The notes under the pieces were generated by a model. It was not told the origin of the DNA and made no database searches. It saw only the letters and a list, made by a program, of their open reading frames with translations. DNA of 64,000 bases. It comes from Anodontia alba. Taxonomy: Eukaryota > Mollusca > Bivalvia > Lucinida > Lucinidae. The translations under genes and the position numbers were made by a program. Position 1 is the first letter of the stretch. Each line of letters starts with the position of its first letter. The stretch lies in NCBI GenBank assembly GCA_964016985.1, contig OZ024823.1, positions 65,182,514 through 65,246,513 on the forward strand, written 5' to 3'. Positions 23,401 to 34,514 of the stretch are shown piece after piece.

Positions 23401-24919
23401 ACAAGAGGGCCATGATGGCAGCCATCTTGGCCATGGCAGCCATCTTGGTCTGTGGATCATAACCATTTAGCAATCTTTCGTTCTCCTGCCCCAAGGAGGC
23501 TCCACATGAAATTCAAGCAACATTGGCCCAGAGGCCACAGAGGAAACTATCAACATTTTTTCCATACAAATATATGGGGCCCATACAAATGCAAGCAAAC
23601 ATGATCTCACTGTAAAAAGGTCAAAGGTCAATATAAGACCATTATTTTAGCAACTTTGGTAGACCTCCCGTCCCTGATGATTTGTGCAAAGATTCACCCA
23701 AAGGCATCCTCTATTCTAGAGAAGAAGATTTTTAAGGGTTTTTACCATATAATATATGGGCATGGCAGCCATCTTGGTCAATGGACCGCAACCAGTTTAG
23801 CAATCTTTCGTTCCCCAAACCTGAGGAGGCTCCACATAAAATTTTGAGCAACACTGACCAAGAGGCTTCAGAGGAGAAGTCATTTGAAATTCTCAACATA
23901 TATGCTCATACAAATGCACAGGGAAGCAAACCTGACCTCACCATAAAAAGATCAAACGTCAATGTACAACAATTATTTTATCAACTTTGGTAGACCTCTC
24001 GTCCCTGATGATTTGTGCAAACATTCAGCCCAAAGGCATCCTCGGTTCTGGAGAAGATTTTTAAAGGTTTTTACCATATATGGGCATGGCGGCCATCTTG
24101 GTCAATGGACCGCGACCAGTTTATCAGTCTTTCGTTCCCCCAACTTAACTAAGGAGGCTCCACATAAAATTTGAGCAACATTGGCCCAGAGGCTTCAAAG
24201 GAGAAATTGTTTGAAATTCTCAACATTTTTCCCATACAAATGTATGGTGCACATACAAATGCATAGGGAAGCAAACTTGACCTCGCCATAAAAAGGTCAA
24301 ACGTCAATGTACAACAATTATTTTAGCAATTTTGGTCGACCTCTCATCCCCGATGATTTGTGCAAAGGCAGCCATCTTGGTCAATGGACCGCGACCGTTT
24401 TAGCAATCTTTTGTTCCCCAAATCTAAGGAGGCTCCACATAAAATTTGAGCAACATTGGCTCAGAGGCTTCTGAGGAGAAGTCGTTTGAAATTCTCAACA
24501 TTTTTCCTATACAAATGTATGGTGCCCATACAAATGCATAGGGAAGCAAGCTTGACCTCGCCGTAAAAAGGTTAAAGGTCAATGTACAACAATTATTTTA
24601 TCAACTTTGATAGACTTCTCGTCACCGATGATTTACGCAAAGATTCAGCCCCAAGGCATCCTTGGTTCTGGAAAAGAAGAGTTTTAAAGGTTTTTTTCCA
24701 TATATGGGCATGGCGGCAATTTTGGTCAACGGACCATGACCATTTTAGCTTTCATTCCCCCAACCTAAGGAGGCTCCATATGAAATTTGAGCAAAATTGG
24801 CTCAACAGCTTCAGAGGAGAAGTTGTTTGAAAATGTTTATGGACGGACGCACGCACAGATGGACGACGGACGAAAAGTGATCACAATAGCTCACCCTGAG
24901 CATAGCTCAGATGAGCTAA
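23401..24919 (+). mobile_element. C-type element, copy 2 of the duplication
   Basis: Near-identical to 21859-23372 with an offset of 1542 bp, falling to 1536 bp after a 6-bp deletion near 23590. The copies diverge at the 3' end: here the last unit is longer and the tail reads GAGCATAGCTCAGATGAGCTAA, one base different. It is preceded by the same 28-bp spacer (23373-23400). Confidence 0.8.
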
Positions 24920-25277
24920 AAATAGATTTTCAGTTTGGCGGCCACAGGGGCATCTTGGATTTCTGATCTGATTGATTTTAGCTATTTTTTTTATCTATCA
25001 GCCACCCCGATGCTTCCTACCAAGTTTAAAGTCAATTGGCCTTTCGTTTCAGGAGAAGCGGAAAACAAATTTTCAATATGGCAGCCATCTTGGATTTCCC
25101 ATCGGAACAATACAAGCTATTTTTGATCTAAAAGTCAACCCAATGCTTCCTACCAGGTTTCAAATCAATTGGCCTTTCAGTTCAGGAGACGCCAAAAATA
25201 GATTTTCAAGATGGCTGCAATCTTGAATTTCAGATCAGAACAATTTTAGCTATTTTTGGTCTACAAATCAGCCTAAT
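24920..25277 (+). repeat. A-repeat array, left of the TIR element
   Basis: Between two and three A units beginning in mid-unit at AAATAGATTTTC directly after the preceding CTAA. They run to the 5-bp sequence CTAAT at 25273-25277, where a transposon is inserted. Confidence 0.75.
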
Positions 25278-27354
25278 CAGTCAGAGCACTTACTTTAGCA
25301 GCTGATCATAACAAGAGGCCCAGAGGGCCCTAATTCGCTCACCTGAGTGTCATTGTCTCTAGTATATTCTAAAAGACCATGATTTCTCTTCATAGGACTA
25401 TGTATGTTTAAAATTTGTTGAGAAGAATGTTTTCGGATGACAGGTTGGGGGGTGCTGGACAGAAGCATGATCGCATGGTGCCTTATTGTTGAATGGGCAC
25501 GTGAACTAGATGAAGCTATGTAACCAAATATCAAAGGCCATGGCCTTCTGGTTTCAGACAAAAAGATTTTTAAAGGTTTCCCCTATATAAGTATATATTA
25601 AACAAGACGGCAGCCATGGCGGCCATCTTGGATTTCTAATAGGGATGATATTAGCTATTTTTGATCTACAAGTCACCCCGATGCTTCCTACTAAGTTTAA
25701 AGTCAATAAGCCTTTCGGTTCAGGAGAAGAAGCGAAAAATAGATTTTCAAGAGGGCTGCCATGGCGGCCATCTTGGATTTCCGATCAGAACGATTTTAGC
25801 TATTTTTGATCTATAAGTCACCCCAATGCTTCCTACCAAGTTTGGTCAAATGGCTTTTGGGTTTAGAAGAAGAAGCGAAAAATAGATTTTCAAGATGGCT
25901 GCCATGGCGGCCATCTTGGATATCTGACTGACATGATTTTAGCTATATTTGATCTACAAGTCATTCCGATGCTTCCTACCTAGTTTAAAGTCCATAAGAT
26001 TTTCGGTTCAGGAGAAGAAGCGAAAAATAGATTTTCAAGATGGCTGCCATGGTGGCCATCTTGGATTTCCGATCAGAACGATTTTAGCTATTTTTGATCA
26101 ATAATGCTTCCTACTAAGTTTGGAGTCAATTGGCTTTTTGGTTTAGGAGAAAAAGCGAAAATAGATTTTCAAGATGGCTACCATGACCGCCATCTTGGAT
26201 TTCCGATCAGAACGGTTTTAGTTGTTTTTGATCTATAAGTCACCCCAATGCTTCCTAGCTAGTTTCGAGTCAATTGTCCTTTTGGTTCAGGAGAAGAAGT
26301 GAAAAATAGATTTTCAAGTTGGTTGCCATGGCAGCCATCTTGGATTTCCGATCGGCATGATTTTAACTATTTTTAATCTACAAGTCACCCCCATGCTTCC
26401 TAGCAAGTTTGGAGTTAATTGGCCTTTCGGTTCAGAAGAAGTGAAAAACAGATTTTCAAGATGGCAGCCATCTTGGATTTCTGATCGGAATGATTTTAGC
26501 TATTTTTGACCTACAAGTCACCCCGATGCTTCCTAGCAAGTTTGGAGTCAATTGGCCTTCGGTTCAGGAGAAGAAGCAAAAAATAAATTTTCAAGATGGC
26601 TGCCATGCCGGCCATCTTGGATTTCAGATCAGAACGGTTTTAGTTGTTTTTGATCTATAAGTCACCCAAATGCTTCCTAGCAAGTTTCGAGTCAATTGGC
26701 CTTTTGTTTCAGGAGAAGAAGCGAAAAATAGATTTTCAAGATGGCTGCCATGGCAAAATGCTGGACAAGGCTGCAAAGGTGACTAAATTAGAGCACATTT
26801 TATATGATTTTCTGGTTTGTTTTTCAAGTGTTTCCAGAGTTTTGACAAAAGTGTGGATAGTTTTTAAGGTAAGTTTGGAGCTTTAATTGTTGAATAAAGG
26901 AAAGAAAATCTGATGTGCGTACTCAAATGACATGTATGTTCAGTGGGTCAAAGTTAAAGGGGTGTCCCAAAAAAATCACTTATTATCATCATCTCATTTG
27001 GATGATCACTGTCAAGTACCACTATGCAAACAATAAAGAAGGAAGGACAAAACTCAGTACAGATTAAATTTTTGCTGTCCTATTCTTAGTTTAACCTTCT
27101 AGTCATCTCCCCTTGCATAAAAAACAAAAGGACAGAAGGAACTTGTCAAGATAATCAAGTTCCTCCCTTCTGATTAACTATAATCACCTATACAAGTGAC
27201 TGGTCCAGTTTCAGAGGTGCCAAAATAATCACCCAATTGAATGATGCTGATCAAACAGAAAGGGATACAAATCTTGCATCTTGAGAAAGGTACATTAAAA
27301 TGTACTTCAGGAAGTGATTTCTATGATCAGCTGTTTAAGTAAGTGCTCTGACTG
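25278..27354. mobile_element. 2.1-kb DNA element with 32-bp terminal inverted repeats
   Basis: The left end CAGTCAGAGCACTTACTTTA continues GCAGCTGATCAT; the right end (27323-27354) is its inverse with two mismatches. It is flanked by the 5-bp duplication CTAAT at 25273-25277 and 27355-27359, and A-array sequence lies on both sides. The interior is mostly another element: a head at 25311 (ACAAGAGGCCCAGAGGGCCC), about 270 bp of leader, and A units from 25600 to 26755. 26756-27322 is unassigned and contains a hairpin AGAAGGAACTTG...CAAGTTCCTCCCTTCT near 27134-27174. No transposase is seen, so the element is non-autonomous. The superfamily is not clear to me. Confidence 0.65.
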
Positions 27355-27359
27355 CTAAT

Positions 27360-28613
27360 GCTTCATACCAAGTTTCAAGTCAATTGGTCTTTTGGTTCAG
27401 GAGAAGAAGCAGAAAATAGATTTTAAAGATGGCGGCTATGGCTGCCATCTTGGATTTACGATCGGAACGATTTCAGATATTTTTGATCTACTAGTCACCC
27501 CGATGCTTCCTTCCAAGTTTCAAGTCAATATGCTTTTTGGTTCAAGAGAAGATGCGAAAAATAGATTTTCAAGATGGCCACCACAGCAGCCATCTTGGAT
27601 TTCCTATCAGAATAAGTTCAGCTATTTTTTATGTACAAGTCACCCCAATGCTCCCTACCAAGTTTCAAGTCAAATTGGCCTTTCGCTTCAGGAGAAGAAC
27701 CGAAAAATAAATTTTCAAGATGGCCACCACGGTGGCCATCTTGGATTTTCGACGGAACAATTTCAGCTATTTTTGATCTACAAGTCACCTAAATTCTTCC
27801 TACCATGTTTCAAGGCAATTTGCCTTTCCATTCAAGAGAAGAAGCGAAAAATAGATTTTCAAGATGGCGGCCATCCGGGATTTCAAATCTGAAGGATTTA
27901 AGTTATTTTTTATCTACAAGTCAATTGCCCTTTCGGTTCAGGAGAAGAAGAGAAAAATACTGTAGCCATAGCGGCCATCTTGGATTTCTGATCAGAAAGA
28001 TTTTAGCTATTTTAGGTCTATAAGTCGCTCTGATGCGTCCTACCAAGTTTCAATTCGATTGGCCTTTTGGTTCAGGAGTAGAAGTGAAAAATAGATTTTC
28101 AAGATGGCCATCATGCCGGCCATCTTGGATTTCCGATTGGAATGTTTTTTGCTATTTTTGATCTGCAAGTCACCCCGATGCTTCATGCCAAGTGTTAAGA
28201 CAAATGGCCTTTTGGTTCATGAGAAGAAGCAAAAAATAGATTTTCAAGATGCCACCACAGCAGCCATCTTGGATTTCCCATCGAAACAATTTCAGCTATT
28301 TTTGATCTACAAGTCATCCTAAAGCTCCCTACCAAGTTTCAAGTCAACTAGCCTTTTGGTTCAGGAGAAGAAGCGAAAAATAGCTTTCCAAAATGACCGC
28401 CATGGCGGCCAGCTTGGATTTCTGATCGGAACGATTTTAGCTATTTTTGATCTACAAGTCACCCTGATGCTTCCTACCAAGTTTTGAGTCAATTGGCCCA
28501 GGGATGTAAGAGGGGTTGGCTTTTAAAAGCAAATTGTTGACGCCTCACGATGGATGAAGGACATTGACTGATCACAATAGCTCAGCTTGAGCACTTTGTG
28601 CTCAGGTGAGCGG
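27360..28613 (+). mobile_element. A-type array right of the TIR element, with tail
   Basis: About eight A units followed by the terminal block (28488-28560) and the hairpin GAGCACTTTGTGCTC. It ends GGTGAGCGGA where other copies have GTGAGCTAA. Together with 24920-25277 this was probably one array. Confidence 0.75.
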
Positions 28614-28938
28614 AACAAGAGGGCCATGATGGCCCTATATTGCTCACCTGAATCATGTTATACATAGCATTGCTAACAGAGATGCTGTTCTAAAGGTCAT
28701 GGTGACTTTGACCATGACCTTTGCCCTCAGGGTCATCTTCTGGTCATAAGAAACATTCCTACTATGTTTGAGGGTCCTAGACCCAAGCATTGCCAAGTTC
28801 AAGCTTGTTTTGTACTAGAAGTCACTGTGACCTTGACCTCTGCCATAAGGGTCATCTACTGGTCAAGACCAACATCCCATCTAATTTCAAGGGTTCTTGC
28901 CTCAAGCACAGCCAAATTATTAGCTTTTTAGTACTAAA

Positions 28939-28951
28939 GGTCATGGTGACC
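28939..28951. promoter_or_regulatory. Palindromic GGTCA-N3-TGACC motif in E repeat
   Basis: GGTCATGGTGACC, a full inverted repeat of the nuclear-receptor half-site with 3-nt spacing, the form bound by oestrogen-type receptors in vertebrates. The same register in the other E units gives a full match at 29185 and single-mismatch forms at 28695, 28820 and 29065. Function here is untested; it is a sequence match only. Confidence 0.45.
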
Positions 28952-29341
28952 TTGACCATGACCTTTGCCCTCAATGTCATCTACTGGTGAGGAACAACAT
29001 CCATTCTAAATTTGAGGGTTCTAGCCCCAACCATTGTCAAGTTATCAAGCTTTTTAGCACTAAAGGTCCTGGTGACCTTGACCTTTGCCCTCAGGATCAT
29101 GTACGGGTGAGGACCAACATCTCTACTAAGTTTTAGGGTCCTAACCATAAGCATTGCAGAATTGTAAGCATTTTTGGTACTAAAGGTCACGATGACCTTG
29201 ACCTTTGACTCAAAGGTCATCTACTCTTCAGGTCCATCCTCCCTATTAGTCTGAAAGTCCTAATGCTACATACCAAATATCAAAGGCCTAGGCCTTGCAC
29301 TTTCAGACAAGAAGATTTTTTTAAAGTTTTTTTCCTATGTA

Positions 29342-29623
29342 TTGTGTTGGGGTTTAACGACACGTCAACCCTTATGGGTCATTTTGTGTCGTCTCCCAGA
29401 GAAAGGGAGAAAAGAGACAAGAGATAGCAGAAGAGATGAAAGAGAGGGACAGGGAAGAAAGAGGAACAGGAATGAAAGTAAAGAAACAGAAGAAATAAAA
29501 ACATCACCTCCCTACCCTTACCTGCTACAAGGATAGCAGGCCTTGCCCAACTGAAAGCCAATATCAGCTGGACGCCCTGGTGACATAAGATACATGACAC
29601 CTTCGCACCACCCGACCACCCCC
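29342..29623 (-). mobile_element. SINE1 copy
   Basis: SINE1, sense on minus, about 282 bp and somewhat diverged from the others. It is flanked by the 15-bp duplication TTTTTTTCCTATGTA at 29327-29341 and 29624-29638. Confidence 0.88.
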
Positions 29624-29711
29624 TTTTTTTCCTATGTAAGTTTTTTTCGGGGTGGGGCCATTTTTAGCTCCAGGACTATACTCTGAACAATCTTGGTAGA
29701 AGTCTTCAAGA

Positions 29712-30012
29712 TTTTTTTTTTTTGATTGTGTTGGGGTTTAACGACACGTCAACCCTTGAGGGTCATTTTGTGTCGTCTCCCAGAGAAAGGGAGAAAAGAG
29801 ATAGAAGAGAGAGTAGAGGAGATGAAAGAGAGGGACAGGGAAGAAAGAGGAACAGGAATGAAAGTGAAGAAACAGAAGAAAAAATAAAAACATTCCCCCT
29901 CTACCCTTACCCACTACAAGGATAGCAGGCCTTGCCCAACTGTAAGCCAATATCAGTTGGACGCCCCGGTGATGTAAGATACACAGCACCTTCGCACCAC
30001 CCGACCACCCCG
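29712..30012 (-). mobile_element. SINE1 copy
   Basis: SINE1, sense on minus, with a T-run at its 3' side on the + strand (29712-29722). It is flanked by the 13-bp duplication GAAGTCTTCAAGA at 29699-29711 and 30013-30025. It is very similar to the copies at 5926, 40625 and 54878, so it is relatively young. Confidence 0.9.
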
Positions 30013-30025
30013 GAAGTCTTCAAGA

Positions 30026-31395
30026 CATGAAGCATATTTGCTGGGCCATAAAATATAGGTCACTGACCTACACATACTTGAGAAATTAATCTGATGGTCA
30101 CACTGATGCATTATACCAACTATGATGTTAATCCATCAAATAATCTAAACGATATTAAGCAAAATCATTAGACCATGAAATTTAGGTCATACTGATTTAT
30201 ATTTACTTTGAGGTGAAAGTTTGGGTCACACTGTGTCAATATATTTAAATATGACATTTAGGTATCAAACAGTGGGAGATATTAGACAAAATCACAGGGA
30301 TATGAAATATAGGTCACATAATCCCAAAATATGATAGTAATACATCAAATTGTCTTCAAGATGTAACATAAAATCACTGGACCATGAAATATAGGTCAAA
30401 GTGACCTACATTTACTTTTAGGTCAACTGTTGGATCATACTAATTCATAATCCCAAATAATGATGTTCATACATCAATTAACTTTCAAGATATGCAGCAA
30501 AATTATTGGACCATGAAATATAGGTCAAGGTGACCTACATTTGTTATGCTGCCAATCGTGGTGTCACACAGAACCAATATTCAAAGTATCACATTAATAC
30601 ATGAAATAGTCTTCAAGATATAAGGCAAAATCACTGGAGCATGAAAATATGATCACAATGACCTTGACTTTATTACACTGAATGTTGATGTGATAAACAT
30701 GTTGGATGCCCATCCTTCTTTCAGAAGTTATTTGTATAAACAAGCTGTAACATACTACTTTATTGAGGCATTAATCCATGAAATAGACTTCAAAATATAA
30801 GTCAAAACCACTGAAGCATGAAAATAAGGTCACAATGACCTTGACCTTATTACAATGAATGTTGATGTGATAAACATGTCTGATGCCCATACTTCTTTAA
30901 TAAGAGGTTGTTTGTATAACAAACTGCAATATACTACTTTATTGGGGGTCCTAGATTTTGACCTCTAGCCCCCTCCTGGGGTATCACCCAGGGGTCCATA
31001 GATGTAGAATGGAAGAGAACCCTCCCAGGTACCCCCATACCAAATATGAAAAGTTTTTGATCAGTGGCTGCAGAGTTATAAGCAAAAGACAAAAACTTCA
31101 TGTAAAACTTTGACGTAAACATCAAACTATTTTCTAAGTCCGTGACCTTGACCTTGGGTCACAGCATCAGCAGAATGATAGCTATTCTGTAATCATCTAG
31201 TAGTAACACTAACTACACATCAACATCCTAAAGTGTAAGCAGTCAAAAATATATGCAAAAGGAAAAAACTTCACGCAAAACTTTGACGCAAAATGTTAAC
31301 ATTCGTACGGATGCACGGACGGACGGACGAACGGACCGACGGAAAGACGAAAACTATATACCCCTCAACATACTTTATATGCCGGGGGTATAATA
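30026..31395 (+). repeat. K-repeat array and GGTATAA-type tail
   Basis: Roughly six diverged repeats of about 140 bp, recognisable by AAATCACTGGACCATGAAAT, ATAGGTCA, TGACCTACATTT and CTTCAAGATAT. Two perfect 15-bp AGGTCA-N3-TGACCT palindromes sit at 30393-30407 and 30532-30546. From about 30930 there is a distinct 3' part with CTCCTGGGGTATCACCCAGG, a segment of GACGGACGGACG words (31310-31345), and a terminal imperfect hairpin TATACCCC...GGGGGTATA near 31357-31393. Confidence 0.65.
30532..30546. promoter_or_regulatory. Perfect 15-bp AGGTCA-N3-TGACCT motif in K repeat
   Basis: AGGTCAAGGTGACCT, identical to the vertebrate oestrogen response element consensus. A second perfect one is at 30393-30407 (AGGTCAAAGTGACCT). 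They occupy the same position in two K units about 139 bp apart, so they were part of the repeat. Function is not shown. Confidence 0.45.
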
Positions 31396-31528
31396 ATGTA
31401 GAACAGTGAAGGTCCTGAAGCCTGCAGCTACTGCAGAATAAAGTCAGCTGAGCTATATCCATCCAGCAGTAATACTAACCAACAACTTTGAGAGAAGTTT
31501 TTTGGAAATATTGGCAAAGCAAAAATAA
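31396..31528. other. Unassigned sequence
   Basis: About 130 bp between the GGTATAA-type tail and the next head. It holds CATCCAGCAGTAATACTAAC, which resembles the flank at 31193-31212 (CATCTAGTAGTAACACTAAC), so it may belong to the same diverged repeat. No coding frame. Confidence 0.4.
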
Positions 31529-32649
31529 ACTAGAGGCCCTTAGGGCCAAAAATCGCTCATCTGGACCAACTTACCCAATTGCCATATTGAAGGCCCCATC
31601 AGAACAATTTTTAGCTATTTTTTATCTACAAGTCACCCTGATACTTCCTATCAAGTGTTAAGTCAATTAGCCTTTGGGTTCAGAAGAAGGTCGAAAATAG
31701 ATTTTCAAGATGGTTGCTGTGGCAGTCATCTTGAATTTCCAATCTGAACAATATTATCTAATTTTGATCTACAAGTCATCACAATCCCTTCTACGAGGTT
31801 TCCAGTCAATTGGACTTTCAGTTCCAGAGTAGAAGTTCAGAATAAGATGGCGGTCGTGGCAGCCAACATCGATTTCTGATAGAAACGATTTCAGCTATTT
31901 TTTGTCTATAAGCCACCTTGATACTTTCTACCATGTTTCAATCAACTGGCATTTCCACTGAGGAGAAGAAGTTCAAAATGGATTTTCAAAAGATGGCCAT
32001 CTTGGATTTTGGATCAGAACAATTCTTGCAATTTATATCTACAAGTCGCCACGGTACTTCCTACCAAGTTTCGAGTCAATTGGCCTTTTGGTTAAGAAGA
32101 TGTTCAAACCAGATTTTCAAAATGGTGGCCATGGCAGCCATTTTGGATTCTGCATCGGAACGATTTTCATTATTTTTTATCTACAAGTCGCCCAAGTTTA
32201 CAGTCAAATGGCCTTTGGGTTCGGGAGAAGTAGTTCAAAATAGATTTTTAAGATGGCAGAGGTGGCGGCCATCTTGGATTTCTGATCAGAACAATTAGCA
32301 ATTTTTTATTAACAAGTGGTCCCAATATACTACCAAGTTTCGCGCAAATTGGCAGATGTTAAAAATAGATTTTCAAGATGACAGCCATCTTGAATTTCCG
32401 ACTGGAAAATTTTTTAGGTATTTTTGATCTACAAGTCGCCCTGGTATTTCCTAGCAAGTTTCAAGTCAATTGGCCCTTCAGTTCAGGAGAAGTTCAAAAT
32501 AGATTTTCATGATGGCCTCTATGGCAGTCATTTTAGATTTCTAATCAGAACGATTTCAGCTATTTCTGATCTACAAGTAAATGCCGATACTTTCTACCAG
32601 GTTTCAAGTCAACTGGACTTTCTTTTCTAGAAAAGCAGTTCAAAATAGC
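31529..32649 (+). mobile_element. A-type element, 5' part of an A/D/A chimera
   Basis: A variant head, ACTAGAGGCCCTTAGGGCC with AATCGCTCATCTGG, followed by about eight diverged A units. At 32649 the array switches abruptly, within the word AAAATAG, to the start of a D-type interior (CATCATAGCACTTTGAGAAC). Confidence 0.7.
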
Positions 32650-32725
32650 ATCATAGCACTTTGAGAACCTGATCTAGAACTGATCAAGGCAAACATTCTG
32701 ATCCAAATTCAAAATGATTATATTA
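32650..32725 (+). repeat. D-type leader, split by insertion
   Basis: 76 bp matching the D leader at 51478-51552 (TCATAGCACTTTGAGAACCT, GATCAAGGCAAACATTCTGA, AAAATGATTATATTA). It resumes at 34515 after a C-type element. Confidence 0.8.
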
Positions 32726-34514
32726 ACAAGAGGCCCATGGGCCACAACTCGCTCACCTGAGTGACATAACCACTGCAGATATGCAAGTCACTTCGATACT
32801 TTCAATATAAATGTATAACGGCCCATACAAATGCACGGGGAAGCAAATTTCAACATAGAAAGCATCATTTTAGCAATTTTGGTAGATCTCCTGTCCCCCA
32901 TAATTTGTGCAAAGATTAGGGCTCAGGGCTTATTTGGTTCTGGAGAAGATTTTTAAAGTTTTTTACCATATATGGGCATGGCAGCCATTTTGATCAATGG
33001 ACCATGCCCATTTTAGCAATCTTTCATTCTCCTGCCCAAGGAGGCTCCGAATGAAATTTGAGCAACACTGGCCTAGAGGCTTCAGAGGAAAAATCATTTG
33101 AAATTATCAACATTTTTTCCATACAAATGTACAGGGCCCATACAAATGCATACAGAAGCAAACTTGACCTCACCGTAAAAAGATCAAATGTCAATGTATG
33201 ACAATTATTTTAGCAACTTTAGACCGCCTGTTCCCAATGATATATGCAAAGATTCAGCCATAAGGCATCCTCGGTTTTGGAGAATAAGATTTTTAAATAT
33301 TTTTCCCCATACAAATGCATAAGGAAGCAAACTTGACCTTGCCGTAAAAAGGTCAAATGTCAATGTACAACCATTATTTTAGCAACTTTGGTAGACCTCC
33401 AGTCCCCGATAACTTAAGCAAAGATTCAGCCCCAAGGCGTCCTCGGTTCTGGAGGAGAAAATTTTTTAAGGTTTTTACCATATATGGGCATGGTGGCCAT
33501 CTTGGTCAATGAACTGCGACCATTTTAGCAATCTTTCATTCCCCCAACCTACGGGGGCTCCATATGAAATTTGAGCAAAATTGGCCCAGAGGCTCCAGAG
33601 GAGAAGTCGTTTGAAATTCTGAATATTTTTCCCATACAAATGCATAAGGAAGCAAAATTGACCTCACCATAAAAAGGTCAAATGTCAATGCACAACCATT
33701 ATTTTAGCAACTTTGGTAGACCTCCAGTTTCCGATGATATATGTAAAGATTCAGCCACAAGGCATCCTCGGTTTTGGAGAACAAGATTTTTAAAGGTTTT
33801 TCCCATACAAATGCATGGGGAAGCAAACTTGACCTTGCCGTAAAAAGGTCAAATGTCAATATACGACATTTATTTTAGCAATTTTGGTAGACCTCCTGTC
33901 TCCGATGACTTATGCCAAGATTCAGCCCGAAGGCATCCTTGGTTCTGGAGAAGAAGATTTTTAAAGGTTTTTACCATATATGGGCATGGCGGCCATCTTG
34001 GTCAACGAACCGCAACCATTTTAGCAATCTTTCATTCCCCCAACCTAAGGCGGCTCCATATGAAATTTGAGCAAAACTGGCCCAGAGGCTCCAGAGAAGA
34101 AGTCGTTTGAAATTCTGAACATTTTTTCCATACAAATGCATAAGGAAGCAAAATTGACCTTACCATAAAAAGGTCAAATGTCAATGTACGACCATTATTT
34201 TAGCAACTTTGGTAGACCTCCTGTTTCTGATGATATATGTAAAGGTTCAGCCATAAGGCATCCTCAGTTTTGGAGAACAAGATGTTTAAAGGTTTTTCCC
34301 ATACATCTTGGTCAATGGACCGCGACCATTTTAGCAATTTTTCGTTCCCCCAACCTAAGGAGGCTCCATATGAAATTAGAGCAAAATTGGCTCAGGGGCT
34401 TCAGAGGAGAAGTCGTTTGAAAATGTTAACGGACGGATGCACAGACAGACGGACGGACGGACGGACGAAAAGTGATCACAACAGCTCATCCTGAGCTTGG
34501 CTCAGGTGAGCTAA
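32726..34514 (+). mobile_element. C-type element, complete, inserted in D
   Basis: Head ACAAGAGGCCCATGGGCC with ACTCGCTCACCTGAGTGAC, a shortened leader, about five C units (some shortened), a GGACGG-rich segment (34430-34467) and the hairpin CTGAGC-TTG-GCTCAG, ending GTGAGCTAA. 1789 bp. The flanks join into D sequence like that at 51.5 kb with no duplicated target bases beyond an ambiguous A. Confidence 0.85.

Larger units (their letters stand above)
28615..29698 (+). mobile_element. E-type element with five E repeats
   Basis: The head is ACAAGAGGGCCATGATGGCC then ATATTGCTCACCTGAATC. About five direct repeats of around 122 bp follow, each starting with a palindromic nuclear-receptor-like motif (28695, 28820, 28939, 29065, 29185), then TTGACC, TTTGCCCTCAGGGTCAT, AGGACCAACAT and GAGGGTCCTA. 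After the last unit comes the box CTTTCAGACAAGAAGATTTT. A SINE1 splits the remainder at 29342-29623. No tail is seen before the K array begins. Confidence 0.7.
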
